Shown here piece after piece: positions 16,550-24,808 of a stretch of DNA of 32,918 bases. This DNA is from Pirellulaceae bacterium (GTDB lineage Bacteria > Planctomycetota > Planctomycetia > Pirellulales > Pirellulaceae). Location: positions 1-32,918 of the forward strand of contig JALOQX010000028.1 of assembly GCA_025459265.1 (NCBI GenBank), read 5' to 3'. Under the pieces are notes generated by a model that saw nothing but the letters and a program-made list of their open reading frames with translations, did not search any database and was not told the origin of the DNA. Made by a program: the position numbers and the translations under genes. The number at the start of each line of letters is the position of its first letter. The first letter of the stretch is position 1.

Positions 16550-16933
16550 ATGTCTGCCATGGCCAAAAAGACGGACAGTCCTGGGGCGGAGCCGCCCGAT
16601 GCCGATGCGCTCACGTTCGAGCAGGCGCTGGAGCAGTTGGAGGCGATCGTCGCGCGGCTCGAAGGAGGCCAGCTGGGGCTGAGCGAGGCGCTGGCGCAGT
16701 ACGAGCGCGGCATTCACGTCCTGCAACGGTGCTACCGGCAGTTGGAGCAGGCGGAGCAGAAGATTGAGCTGCTCTCCGGGACCGACGCCGCCGGGCGCGC
16801 GCAGACCGAGCCGTTTGCGGAGGCGGAGATGTCACTGGAGGAGAAACAGGCGGCGCGGGGACGGCGCCGGTCGCGTCCCGGGACCTCGGCGAGCCCGGAC
16901 GCGGAGATAGACGATCGCGGGTCCCTGTTCTAA
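16550..16933 (+). CDS. xseB: Exodeoxyribonuclease VII small subunit
   Basis: XseB binds XseA to form exonuclease VII. The core domain is at about 20-78: LTFEQALEQLEAIVARLEGGQLGLSEALAQYERGIHVLQRCYRQLEQAEQKIELL, a close fit to the family. At 127 residues it is longer than the usual ~80, owing to a charged, probably disordered C-terminal tail (from about residue 80). GAGGATGG (16542-16549) sits very close to ATG 16550 and 13 bases from ATG 16559, so either start (127 or 124 residues) is possible. Its TAA coincides with the candidate -10 of the next operon. Confidence 0.93.
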   Translation: MSAMAKKTDSPGAEPPDADALTFEQALEQLEAIVARLEGGQLGLSEALAQYERGIHVLQRCYRQLEQAEQKIELLSGTDAAGRAQTEPFAEAEMSLEEKQAARGRRRSRPGTSASPDAEIDDRGSLF

Positions 16934-16936
16934 AAT
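16908..16936 (+). promoter_or_regulatory. Sigma-70-type promoter for ispA-dxs-nadK
   Basis: TAGACG (16908-16913), 17 bp, TAAAAT (16931-16936). The xseB stop codon TAA (16931-16933) is the first half of the -10. The leader before ispA would be about 47 bases. Confidence 0.5.
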
Positions 16937-16989
16937 AAAGGCCGGTGTGGCGAAAGGGCTAGGACCTTGAGGGTGATCCGCCGAACTGC

Positions 16990-17886
16990 ATGACATCGAC
17001 ACCATTGCCTGCTTTCGCCGACGTCGCTGGCCGCTTCACGGGCCGGATCGAAGACGCGCTGGACCAGTACACGCCGCCGGATCCGGATTGTCCGCCGGTG
17101 CTGCGCGAGGCGATTCGGCACAGCCTGCTGGGGGCCGGAAAACGACTCCGCCCGCTGCTGGTCCTGCTGGCGGCGGAGGCCTGCGGCGCGGCGCCGGAGG
17201 AGGCGCTGCCGGCGGCCTGCGCGGTGGAGATGGTCCACACGTACTCGCTCATTCATGACGACTTGCCGGCCATGGACGACGACGACGTGCGGCGCGGGCG
17301 GGCCAGCTGCCATCGGCAGTACGGCGAGGCGGTGGCGATCCTGGCGGGAGACGCGTTGCTGGCACGGGCGCTGGAGATTCTCGCGCGGGACGTGCGGCCG
17401 CCGGCGGTGGCGGCGGCCTGTTGCGCGGCGCTGGCGGCCGCCGCGGGACCGACGGCCCTGGTGGGCGGCCAGGTGGACGATCTGCGGGCCGAACAGGAGG
17501 GGGGCGACCTGGCCGCGCTGGAGGCCATTCACCGCCGCAAGACGGGCGCGCTGATCCGCGTCTCGCTGTCACTCGGGGCCCTGGTGGCCCGGGCCGATGC
17601 GCCGCGCCGCGCGGCGCTCGATACCTACGGGCGCCACCTCGGCGTCGCCTTTCAGATCGTGGATGACCTGCTCGACCTGCAAGGGGACGAAACGGCAATG
17701 GGGAAACGCGCGGGCAAGGACGCTGCCCGCGGCAAACTGACCTTTCCCGGTGTCCTGGGTGTGGCGCCGAGTCGCACACGGGCCGCACGGTTGGTGACGG
17801 AGGCCTGTGACGCGCTGTTGCCACTGGGTGAACGGGGCGGCGACCTGCAGGCCCTGGCGCGCTACGTGCTGGAACGGAATGGATGA
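16990..17886 (+). CDS. ispA: Short/medium-chain polyprenyl diphosphate synthase (FPP/GGPP type)
   Basis: This 298-residue enzyme condenses isopentenyl diphosphate with allylic diphosphates. The first Asp-rich motif is YSLIHDDLPAMDDDDVRRG (DDLPAMD at 90-96, with the two-residue insert of bacterial FPP/GGPP synthases). The second is FQIVDDLLDLQGDET (225-229). GAGKRLRPLLVL (48-60) and GKLTFPGVLG near the end complete the family pattern. Residues before the first motif match E. coli IspA, so C15 is likely, but C20 cannot be excluded. The gene overlaps dxs by ATGA (17883-17886), so the two are translationally coupled and act in consecutive parts of isoprenoid synthesis. Confidence 0.92.
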   Translation: MTSTPLPAFADVAGRFTGRIEDALDQYTPPDPDCPPVLREAIRHSLLGAGKRLRPLLVLLAAEACGAAPEEALPAACAVEMVHTYSLIHDDLPAMDDDDVRRGRASCHRQYGEAVAILAGDALLARALEILARDVRPPAVAAACCAALAAAAGPTALVGGQVDDLRAEQEGGDLAALEAIHRRKTGALIRVSLSLGALVARADAPRRAALDTYGRHLGVAFQIVDDLLDLQGDETAMGKRAGKDAARGKLTFPGVLGVAPSRTRAARLVTEACDALLPLGERGGDLQALARYVLERNG

Positions 17887-19835
17887 ACGTCATGCCTGAA
17901 CTGCTCCCCGCAATCCGCTCGGCCGAAACGCTCCGCCAGATGTCGCTGACCGATCTGAAGCGACTGGCCGAGGAGATCCGCGAAGTCCTCTGCAATCTGC
18001 TGAGCACGCGTTCGGCCCATTTCGCCTCGAACCTGGGCGTCATCGAGCTCTGCCTGGCGCTGCACAGCGTGTTCGACTTCCGCCACGACCGGCTGATCTG
18101 GGATACCGGACACCAGATCTACCCGCACAAGCTCGTCACCGGGCGGTACCCGGAATTCCATTCGATCCGCAGCAAGGGCGGCTTGATGGGCTATCCGAAC
18201 CCGGCCGAGAGTCCCTACGACCTGTTCATGACCGGCCACGCCGGCTGCAGCATCTCGACGCTGCTGGGCGTCCACGTGGGGGACGCACTGCACGGGTCGC
18301 CGGAGCGGCACGCGGTGGCCGTGATCGGCGACGGCGCGTTCCCCTCGGGGATTGTCTTCGAGGCGATGAACAACGTCGGCGGGATGAAGAAGAAGATCCT
18401 GATGATCCTCAATGACAACAAAATGTCCATCTGTCCGCGCGTGGGCGGGCTGGCCAGCTATCTGGACCGGCTCCGCACGAATCCGCTCTACACGGGCTTG
18501 AAGACCGAGGTGGTCCGCGCGCTCAACAAGATGCCCGTCCTGGGCGATCCGGCGGAACGGTTCCTGGCGCAGCTGAAGGAAGGCATCAAGGCCGGCCTGC
18601 ACGGCGGCATGCTCTTCGAGGATCTCGGCTTCCGATACATCGGGCCAATCGACGGCCACAACATCGGCGTGCTCCGCAAATACCTCCAGATGGTGAAGCA
18701 GCTGGCAGACCCCGTGCTGTTGCACGTGGTGACGGAGAAAGGTCACGGCTACCAGCCGGCGGCGGAGGACCCCGTCTACTTCCACACGCCGCCCGCGTTC
18801 TCGGCGGCAGAGAGTCCGGGTGCCCACAGCCGGGCGGCCAGCCAACGCAGTTACACCGAGGTGATCCGCGATGCGATTCTCGCGCGGATGCAGGCCGATC
18901 CGGCCACCGTCGTCATGACGGCGGCCATGTGCCAGGGGAACAAGCTCGAACCGGTGCGCGACGCATTTCCCGACCGCTTCTTCGACACGGGCATCTGCGA
19001 GTCGCACACGGTGGCGTTCGCCGCGGGGCTGGCCAAGACCGGACTGCGGCCGATTGTGGACATCTACAGCACGTTCCTGCAGCGGGCCTACGATCAGATC
19101 TTCCAGGAGGTGTCGCTGCAGAACCTGCCGGTCCTCTTCACGCTCGACCGCGCCGGACTGACCGGTCCGGATGGGCCCACCCACCACGGCGTGTTCGATC
19201 TGGTTTATCTGCGGGCTTTCCCGCACCTGGTCGTCATGGCGCCGGGCGATGCGCGCGACGCCGAATTGATGCTCGCTTTCGCCCTCCAACTCGACACCCC
19301 CGCCAGCATCCGCTATCCCAAGGCATCGGCGCCCGTGGTGTCGCGTGAGGTCGCCCCGATCGAACTTGGGCGGGCCGAGATCCTGCGGTGGGGAACCGAC
19401 GGCACGATCCTGTGTTGCGGCGGGCTGTTGGACGACTGCCTCCGCGCGGCCAACACCCTCCGCCTGGAAGGGCTCGACGTCGGCGTCGTCAACGCGCGGT
19501 TCGCCAAACCGCTGGATCACGCGGTGATCGCCCGGGCCATCCAGGAAACCGGGTTCGTGCTGACCGTCGAAGAAGGCACGCTGCTGGGCGGATTCGGCAG
19601 CGCCGTGCTGGAATCGGCGGCGGACCGCGGGCTCGATACCAGCCGCGTCCGGCGCGTGGGGATCCCGGATCAGTACATTGAGCATGGGGAGCGTGCCGAG
19701 CTGCTGGCCGACCTGCGGCTGGATGCCAGTGGCCTGGCCGCGACCTGTCGCGAGATCGCCGCCTGCCTCCCGCTCCACCACTACCACGATGGCTCCCCGC
19801 AGGCCCTGGAGCCACAGGAACAACGCCGGCCATGA
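17883..19835 (+). CDS. dxs: 1-deoxy-D-xylulose-5-phosphate synthase, divergent type
   Basis: Dxs is the thiamine-diphosphate enzyme that opens the MEP isoprenoid pathway by joining pyruvate and glyceraldehyde-3-phosphate. The 650-residue length fits. Motifs present are SAHFASNLGVIELCLALH (His46), WDTGHQIYPHKLVTGR (His77), GHAGCSIS, the GDGAFPSG...LNDNK ThDP/Mg site (149-180), FFDTGICESHTVAFAAGLAK (Glu373, the ThDP-activating Glu) and DRAGLTGPDGPTHHGVFDL. Several motifs differ from the textbook forms (GHSSTSIS, GIAEQH, DNEMSI), which marks a separate branch. It could be a Dxs paralogue, but pairing with ispA favours the pathway enzyme. The ATG at 17883 overlaps ispA, and the TGA overlaps nadK (19832-19835). 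Confidence 0.9.
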   Translation: MNVMPELLPAIRSAETLRQMSLTDLKRLAEEIREVLCNLLSTRSAHFASNLGVIELCLALHSVFDFRHDRLIWDTGHQIYPHKLVTGRYPEFHSIRSKGGLMGYPNPAESPYDLFMTGHAGCSISTLLGVHVGDALHGSPERHAVAVIGDGAFPSGIVFEAMNNVGGMKKKILMILNDNKMSICPRVGGLASYLDRLRTNPLYTGLKTEVVRALNKMPVLGDPAERFLAQLKEGIKAGLHGGMLFEDLGFRYIGPIDGHNIGVLRKYLQMVKQLADPVLLHVVTEKGHGYQPAAEDPVYFHTPPAFSAAESPGAHSRAASQRSYTEVIRDAILARMQADPATVVMTAAMCQGNKLEPVRDAFPDRFFDTGICESHTVAFAAGLAKTGLRPIVDIYSTFLQRAYDQIFQEVSLQNLPVLFTLDRAGLTGPDGPTHHGVFDLVYLRAFPHLVVMAPGDARDAELMLAFALQLDTPASIRYPKASAPVVSREVAPIELGRAEILRWGTDGTILCCGGLLDDCLRAANTLRLEGLDVGVVNARFAKPLDHAVIARAIQETGFVLTVEEGTLLGGFGSAVLESAADRGLDTSRVRRVGIPDQYIEHGERAELLADLRLDASGLAATCREIAACLPLHHYHDGSPQALEPQEQRRP

Positions 19836-20737
19836 GTGACTGCTCGCCGCAGACGCCGACGGACGAAGCTCGGCGGCCTGCCTGGTCGTCGGACGTGCCG
19901 CGCCGGCTGCGCGTCGTGCTGTTGGGCAACACCCAGCGCTCGAACGTGCATGCGGCCGAACGGAAGTTGCGGCCGGTCATTGAGGAGCTGGCCGAGATCG
20001 TGGTGAGCGACTTCTCGTCGCGGCTCGATCTGCATGAGATCGCGGCCGATCTGGCCATCGTGCTCGGCGGTGACGGGTCCATCCTGCATGCCGTGCGGCA
20101 GATGGCATCGCGACAGTTGCCGGTTCTTGGAGTGAATCTGGGGAAGCTGGGGTTTCTGGCGGCTTTGACGCCGGACGATTTTGTCCGCGCCTTTCCTGAT
20201 ATCTGCGCCGGGCGCTGCTGGGTGGTCGACCACCTGATGCTGGATTGTTCCCTCTGGCGCGAGGGGCAGCTGCGGCACCGCCAGCTGGGGCTCAATGAGG
20301 CCGCCGTGCTGGGTGGTCCGCCCTTCGCCATGTTGCAGCTCGATCTTTACGTTGACTCGATTCTGGCCACGACTTATAGTTGCGACGGTTTGATCATCAG
20401 TACGCCGGTCGGCTCGACCGCGCACAATCTGTCGGCTGGCGGGCCGATCTTGCGGAAGAGCCTGCAGGCGTTTGTGATCTCGCCGATTAGTCCACACACG
20501 TTGACGGTCCGGCCGGTGGTGGATCGTGCCGACCGGATCTATGAGGTGGCGACGCAGGAGCCGGATGCCTCGGCGTCGGTGGTGGTGGACGGCAGCGTGG
20601 TGGGCACGCTGCGGGCGAATGATCGGATGCGGGTGCAGCGCGCCGAGCCGCAGTTTCAGCTGGTCGAGATCGGCGGGCAGAACTACTACCAGACCTTGCG
20701 GGAGAAGCTCGGCTGGCGCGGTCACATCCGGCGCTAG
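19832..20737 (+). CDS. nadK: NAD kinase
   Basis: NAD kinase phosphorylates NAD to NADP. The 301-residue protein carries AIVLGGDGSILHAVRQM (GGDGS at 79-83), GVNLGKLGFLA (100-110), GLNEAAVL (Asn-Glu at 155-156) and DGLIISTPVGSTAHNLSAGGPIL (185-207). The usual GSTAY reads GSTAH (194-198) here. The first ~24 residues are a poorly conserved extension. The start ATG 19832 overlaps the dxs stop, so it is translationally coupled; NADPH made from its product is the reductant for later MEP-pathway steps and Dxr. Confidence 0.94.
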   Translation: MSDCSPQTPTDEARRPAWSSDVPRRLRVVLLGNTQRSNVHAAERKLRPVIEELAEIVVSDFSSRLDLHEIAADLAIVLGGDGSILHAVRQMASRQLPVLGVNLGKLGFLAALTPDDFVRAFPDICAGRCWVVDHLMLDCSLWREGQLRHRQLGLNEAAVLGGPPFAMLQLDLYVDSILATTYSCDGLIISTPVGSTAHNLSAGGPILRKSLQAFVISPISPHTLTVRPVVDRADRIYEVATQEPDASASVVVDGSVVGTLRANDRMRVQRAEPQFQLVEIGGQNYYQTLREKLGWRGHIRR

Positions 20738-20785
20738 TGCACCGTGGCCGCGGGTGTTTCGCGAACCTTCAGCACGGAAGCGAAG

Positions 20786-21796
20786 ATGATGAACACGGGC
20801 CTTGAGTCGTACGCCGTGGGCTGTGCGCGCCGCGCGCGTGTGGTCGTGGTTGTGGCGCACAGGCTGGCAGCCTGGGCCACGTCCGGTGGGCTCTTCACCG
20901 CGGCGCTGGGTGCGGTTTGGTTGCTGGCGGGATCAAGTGGGATCGCGCAGGACACGGTGGCTGCGCAGGTCGAGGCTGCCGTCGAGCGTGCGGCGTCTGA
21001 AACATACGAACTGCGATACCGCTTTACGGCCGGTGAATCCATCGGCTGGACGGTGCGGCACCTGAGCACGACCGAGACCACGATGCAGGGCCAGACGCAG
21101 ACCACGCGGTCCCGCACGATTTCGACCAAGGTCTGGGATGTGCAGGAGGTGGACGCCGCGGGGAACATGACGTTTGTGCACCGCGTGGCGGACATCGACA
21201 TGTGGCAGAAGATCTCGGAGCGCCCGGAGGTCCGCTACAACAGCCGCACGGACGGCAATCCGCCGCCGGAGTTTGCGCAGGTGGCCAAGTCGATTGACAC
21301 GCCTTTGGCCACGGTCACGATCGCTCCCACCGGCAAGGTGCTGCGCCGCACGGGTACCGGTCCGCAGGTGACGTTGGGGTTGGGCGAGATCTGTGTTCCG
21401 CTGCCTGCCGGCCCGGTGCGTGTCGGGCAGCAGTGGCAGACCTCGCAGGACGTCCACGTGCGCCGCCCGGACGGCATGAGACAGCGCGTCAAGACGCGGG
21501 TCGTGTATTCGCTCGCCGCGGTCAAGTCCGGCGTGGCCACGATTGCCGTCAAGACCGAGGTCCTCACGCCGGTCCACGATCCGCGGGTGCAGGCCCAACT
21601 GGTACAGCAGTTGACGGACGGCACCATCCGCTTCGATCTGGACGCGGGCCGCGTCCTGTCGCGCGAGGTCGACTGGGACGAGACCGTGGTGGGTTTCAAC
21701 GGACCGGACAGTCTGATGAAGTATCTGGCGCGATTCACCGAGGAACTGCAGAGCACTCCGGTCACGGCGCAGACGCCGGGCCCGGCGCAGCGATGA
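20786..21796 (+). CDS. Exported protein of unknown function
   Basis: This 336-residue protein has a long basic N-terminus followed by a hydrophobic stretch (GGLFTAALGAVWLLAGSSGIAQ, about 34-55) that looks like a Sec signal peptide with a cleavage site near AQ-DT. The mature part is beta-rich: YELRYRFTAGESIGWTVRHLSTTETTMQGQTQTTRSRTISTKVWDVQEVDAAGNMTFVHRV, then TPLATVTIAPTGKVLRR, GEICVPLPAGPVRVGQQWQ and IRFDLDAGRVLSREVDWDETVVGF. This style, strand pairs tracking 'treated versus natural' terms, is seen in many planctomycete secreted proteins, but I cannot name a domain with certainty. ATG 20786 is chosen over GTG 20744; ATG 20789 is also possible. It is 48 bp after nadK and 7 bp before the permease gene, so probably in the same transcript. 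Confidence 0.7.
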   Translation: MMNTGLESYAVGCARRARVVVVVAHRLAAWATSGGLFTAALGAVWLLAGSSGIAQDTVAAQVEAAVERAASETYELRYRFTAGESIGWTVRHLSTTETTMQGQTQTTRSRTISTKVWDVQEVDAAGNMTFVHRVADIDMWQKISERPEVRYNSRTDGNPPPEFAQVAKSIDTPLATVTIAPTGKVLRRTGTGPQVTLGLGEICVPLPAGPVRVGQQWQTSQDVHVRRPDGMRQRVKTRVVYSLAAVKSGVATIAVKTEVLTPVHDPRVQAQLVQQLTDGTIRFDLDAGRVLSREVDWDETVVGFNGPDSLMKYLARFTEELQSTPVTAQTPGPAQR

Positions 21797-21803
21797 AGGT
21801 CTG

Positions 21804-23456
21804 ATGGTACGCCCGGCGCGGTGGTGTTTCTGGGGCGGATGGCTGTTGCTGGCGGCCGGCGTGGCCGGGCTGTTGGGCACGGCGGACCGCCGCGTATGGC
21901 TGCTGGCCGGCAACACCGGTCTGGTGGCGGTGGGGACGTGCGTGGTGAGCGTACCGCTGGGCACGCTGCTGGCCCTGCTGCTGTGTCGGACCGACCTGCC
22001 TGGCCGGCGCTGCCTGGCGTACCTGACGCTGGCGCTATTGTTCCTGCCGGTGCTGGTGCACGCGGCGGCGTGGGAAGCGGCGCTGGGCAAGCTGGGCTGG
22101 TACATGGGAGCGGGGGCGACGTTGCCGAGGCCACCGCTGCGCGGCTGGGGGGCGGTCGCCTGGATCCATGGGCTGTGGGCCGCGCCGTGGGTGACTGGCC
22201 TGGTGGCGGCGGCGTTGGCGGGCCAGGCGCGCGAGCTGGAGGAAGCGGCGCTGCTGGAGGCCGGTCCCTGGACCGTCGTGCGGGAGATCACGCTGCGCCA
22301 GGCCCGACCGGGCATTCGGGCCGCCTGTGTCTGGGTGCTTCTCTCGAGCGCCACGGAGATTGTGGTGACCGACTTGTACCAGGTGCGCACGTTGGCCGAG
22401 GAGATCTACATGGGACTGGCCCTGTCGGATGATCCGGCGGCGACGTTCGGCCTGCGCACCGCACTCCTGGCGACCCTGGTCCTGGCCGGCGCGGCGCTGG
22501 TCCTGCTGGACAGCCTGCCCGACATCGGGCGGATCGTGCCGCAGGGGGACCCGTTCCGGTTCCGACTGGGGCGCTGGCGCTGGGTCGTCGGGGCGTGCAC
22601 GGCCCTGGGCATCCTGCTGCTGGTGGCGGTGCCTTTGGTGAGTCTGATCTATCAGGCGGGACTGGTGGTGCGGGACGCGGACGGGCATGTTGTGCGCATC
22701 TGGTCCCTGGCGCGCTGTGCCGAACTGCTCGTGCCGGGTCCGGCGACGTACCGGGTCTCGGTGCTGTGGTCGTTTCGTCGGATGTGGTGGTGGACGTTCT
22801 GGATGGGCGCATCGGCGGCCAGTCTGGTGGTGATCGCGGCGGCGCCGCTGGCATGGTGGGGGCGTCGTGGCGGCCTGCGTGCGGTGCCCGCCATCGGGTG
22901 TGCCGCAGTGGGCCTGGCGACGATGGGCCCGTTGGTGGGTGTGTTGCTGATCAAGCTGTTTACGCTGCGTGACGATGCGTGGCTGATCGGGCTCTACGAC
23001 CGGACGATTCTCGCGCCGGTGCTGGCGGCGGCGTGGCGGGGCTTGCCGGTGGGGATCTTCGTCTGCTGGGCGGCGATGAGCGCCGCGCATCCGTTGTTGT
23101 CGGACGCGGCGCGGGTGGACGGTGCCCGTGTCTGGCAGCGGTTCTGGCACTTGGGGCTGCGCCTGCATGGGCCGGTGCTGGCTGTCGCGTGGCTGGCCGC
23201 GCTGGCCCTTGCCTGTGGCGAGCTGTCGGCCACGATCCTGGTGATTCCACCCGGCCTCACGACGCTGACGCTGCGCGTCTTTGGGTTGTTGCACGCGGGG
23301 GTGGCCAACCAGGCGGCGGCGCTGTGTCTGACGGCGCTGGCCGCCGTGCTTCTGCTGGCAGCGCTAGTGTCGCGCCTGCTGCTGCGCGTGCGCACGAGGC
23401 TGGCTGGCAGCGCGGGGCACGTCGAGAGTTGGCGACATGGCCGCGCGCTGCCATAA
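21804..23456 (+). CDS. Two-domain ABC transporter permease (iron(III)/thiamine-type)
   Basis: This 550-residue membrane protein is a tandem of two BPD-type permease domains. Each has several membrane helices and an EAA loop that contacts the ATPase: ELEEAALLEAGPWTVVREITLRQARPGI (about 144-171) and HPLLSDAARVDGARVWQRFWHLGLRLHGP (about 430-458). Fused permeases of this length belong to the FbpB/ThiP group for ferric iron, thiamine or similar small solutes. No ATPase or solute-binding protein is encoded nearby, so the substrate is unknown and the partners must be elsewhere. ATG 21804 has AAGG five bases upstream. The TAA lies inside the candidate -10 of the next gene. Confidence 0.85.
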   Translation: MVRPARWCFWGGWLLLAAGVAGLLGTADRRVWLLAGNTGLVAVGTCVVSVPLGTLLALLLCRTDLPGRRCLAYLTLALLFLPVLVHAAAWEAALGKLGWYMGAGATLPRPPLRGWGAVAWIHGLWAAPWVTGLVAAALAGQARELEEAALLEAGPWTVVREITLRQARPGIRAACVWVLLSSATEIVVTDLYQVRTLAEEIYMGLALSDDPAATFGLRTALLATLVLAGAALVLLDSLPDIGRIVPQGDPFRFRLGRWRWVVGACTALGILLLVAVPLVSLIYQAGLVVRDADGHVVRIWSLARCAELLVPGPATYRVSVLWSFRRMWWWTFWMGASAASLVVIAAAPLAWWGRRGGLRAVPAIGCAAVGLATMGPLVGVLLIKLFTLRDDAWLIGLYDRTILAPVLAAAWRGLPVGIFVCWAAMSAAHPLLSDAARVDGARVWQRFWHLGLRLHGPVLAVAWLAALALACGELSATILVIPPGLTTLTLRVFGLLHAGVANQAAALCLTALAAVLLLAALVSRLLLRVRTRLAGSAGHVESWRHGRALP

Positions 23457-23457
23457 T
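23429..23457 (+). promoter_or_regulatory. Sigma-70-type promoter for the DUF1570 gene
   Basis: TTGGCG (23429-23434), 17 bp, CATAAT (23452-23457). The permease stop codon TAA (23454-23456) is part of the -10. Start would fall about 44 bases before GTG 23508. Confidence 0.5.
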
Positions 23458-23507
23458 CAGGCAAGTGACTGGGAGTCCGGCGGAAACGGACGAAGGGGAG
23501 TCGGCGG

Positions 23508-24671
23508 GTGCGAGTCAGACCGGGCGACATTACGCGGCGAGCACTGGCCGTGTCGTCGATCGTGTTGGCGTGGGCTGCTGCCGCGCCGGCGCTGGAACGT
23601 GTCACGCTGCGACGCGACGCGACGGAGCAGCAACTGGCGGGCCGTGTGCTGGTGGAAGCCCAAGACGGCGGTCTGCTGCTGGAAACGCCCGATGGAATCC
23701 TCTGGCTGATTCAGCCCGACGAGCTGGTACGGCGGGAAACGGACCAGGCGGCCTTCGAACCGTGGGGGGCAGCCGAGGTGGCGCAGCGGCTCTTGGCCGA
23801 GCTGCCGCCCGGCTTCAAGGTCCGCCAGACCGCCAATTACGTGATCTGCTACAACACGTCGGACGCGTACGCGGATTGGTGCGGGAGTCTGTTCGAACGC
23901 CTCTATCGCGGCTTCCACAATTTCTGGAAAAACCGCGGCTGGGAACTGAACCGGCCCGAATTCCCGCTGGTCGCGCTGGTCTTTGACAGCCAGGCGTCGT
24001 ACGCCCAGTACGCGGCAAAGGACCTGGGCCCAGCCACCCGCTCGATCATCGGCTACTATCATCTGCAGACCAATCGTGTCACGACGTATGATCTGACCGG
24101 TGCCGACGGCCTGCGCAAGCAGCAGCGCGGCGTGAGCTCGGCCGCGCACATCAACCAGATCCTGTCCCAGCCGGCGGCCGAGCGGACGGTGGCCACGCTG
24201 GTGCACGAAGCGACGCACCAGCTGGCGTACAATTCCGGCCTGCAGACACGGTTGGCCGGGCACCCCATGTGGGTCAGCGAGGGTCTGGCGGTGTATTTCG
24301 AGACGCCGGACTTGGACAGTGCCCGCGGCTGGCGTTCGATCGGCGCCGTGAACCGCGTCCACCTGCAACGGTTCCGCAGCCTGCTGGCGCGGCGGCCGGC
24401 CACGGCGCTCGCGACCTTGCTGACCGACGACGCGCGGTTCCGCGACCCGACCGCCGCGCCCGACGCTTACGCGGAGGCGTGGGCGCTCAATTACTTCCTC
24501 TTGCAGGCGCGGCGGGAGCAGTACGTCCAGTACCTGCAGGCGGGCGCCACGTTGCCGCCGCTGGCCCAGCGCGACCGCGACCAGAAGCTGGCGGACTTCC
24601 GGCGGGCGTTTGGCGAAGATCTGGCCCGGCTGGATGAGGACTTTCTGCGTTACATGCAGCGCGTCCGCTAA
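23508..24671 (+). CDS. Exported DUF1570-type zinc metallopeptidase-like protein
   Basis: This 387-residue protein has an N-terminal signal peptide (ALAVSSIVLAWAAAAPALE, about 12-30). A short beta-domain follows, then the segment KVRQTANYVICYNTSDAYADWCGSLFERLYRGFHNFWKNRGWEL common to DUF1570 proteins. The gluzincin-like site is TLVHEATHQLAYN (HExxH at 233-237) followed by WVSEGLAVYFE (third ligand candidate Glu258). This pattern predicts a zinc-dependent peptidase outside the cytoplasm; the substrate is unknown. GTG 23508 lies seven bases after AGGGGAG (23494-23500), a clear ribosome binding site. Confidence 0.85.
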   Translation: MRVRPGDITRRALAVSSIVLAWAAAAPALERVTLRRDATEQQLAGRVLVEAQDGGLLLETPDGILWLIQPDELVRRETDQAAFEPWGAAEVAQRLLAELPPGFKVRQTANYVICYNTSDAYADWCGSLFERLYRGFHNFWKNRGWELNRPEFPLVALVFDSQASYAQYAAKDLGPATRSIIGYYHLQTNRVTTYDLTGADGLRKQQRGVSSAAHINQILSQPAAERTVATLVHEATHQLAYNSGLQTRLAGHPMWVSEGLAVYFETPDLDSARGWRSIGAVNRVHLQRFRSLLARRPATALATLLTDDARFRDPTAAPDAYAEAWALNYFLLQARREQYVQYLQAGATLPPLAQRDRDQKLADFRRAFGEDLARLDEDFLRYMQRVR

Positions 24672-24686
24672 ACGCCGGGGTGGGAG

Positions 24687-24715
24687 TTGTCACGACCGGC
24701 CCGTCCAACGACAAT
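24687..24715 (+). promoter_or_regulatory. Promoter candidate for the Gfo/Idh/MocA gene
   Basis: TTGTCA (24687-24692), 17 bp, GACAAT (24710-24715), in the 137-bp gap after the DUF1570 gene. The leader would be about 87 bases. Confidence 0.45.
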
Positions 24716-24808
24716 GAGAACCAGACGCGTCGTGCGTACGCGCGGACCGTCCTGTTCCCACCTGGTTCATCACCCCGCCTCTGGGCATAGGTTGCAAAGG
24801 AGCCGCCA

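Noticed and set aside
16937..16989. Riboswitch or attenuator in the ispA leader
   Set aside because: The leader is under 50 bases and shows no recognisable aptamer or terminator hairpin.
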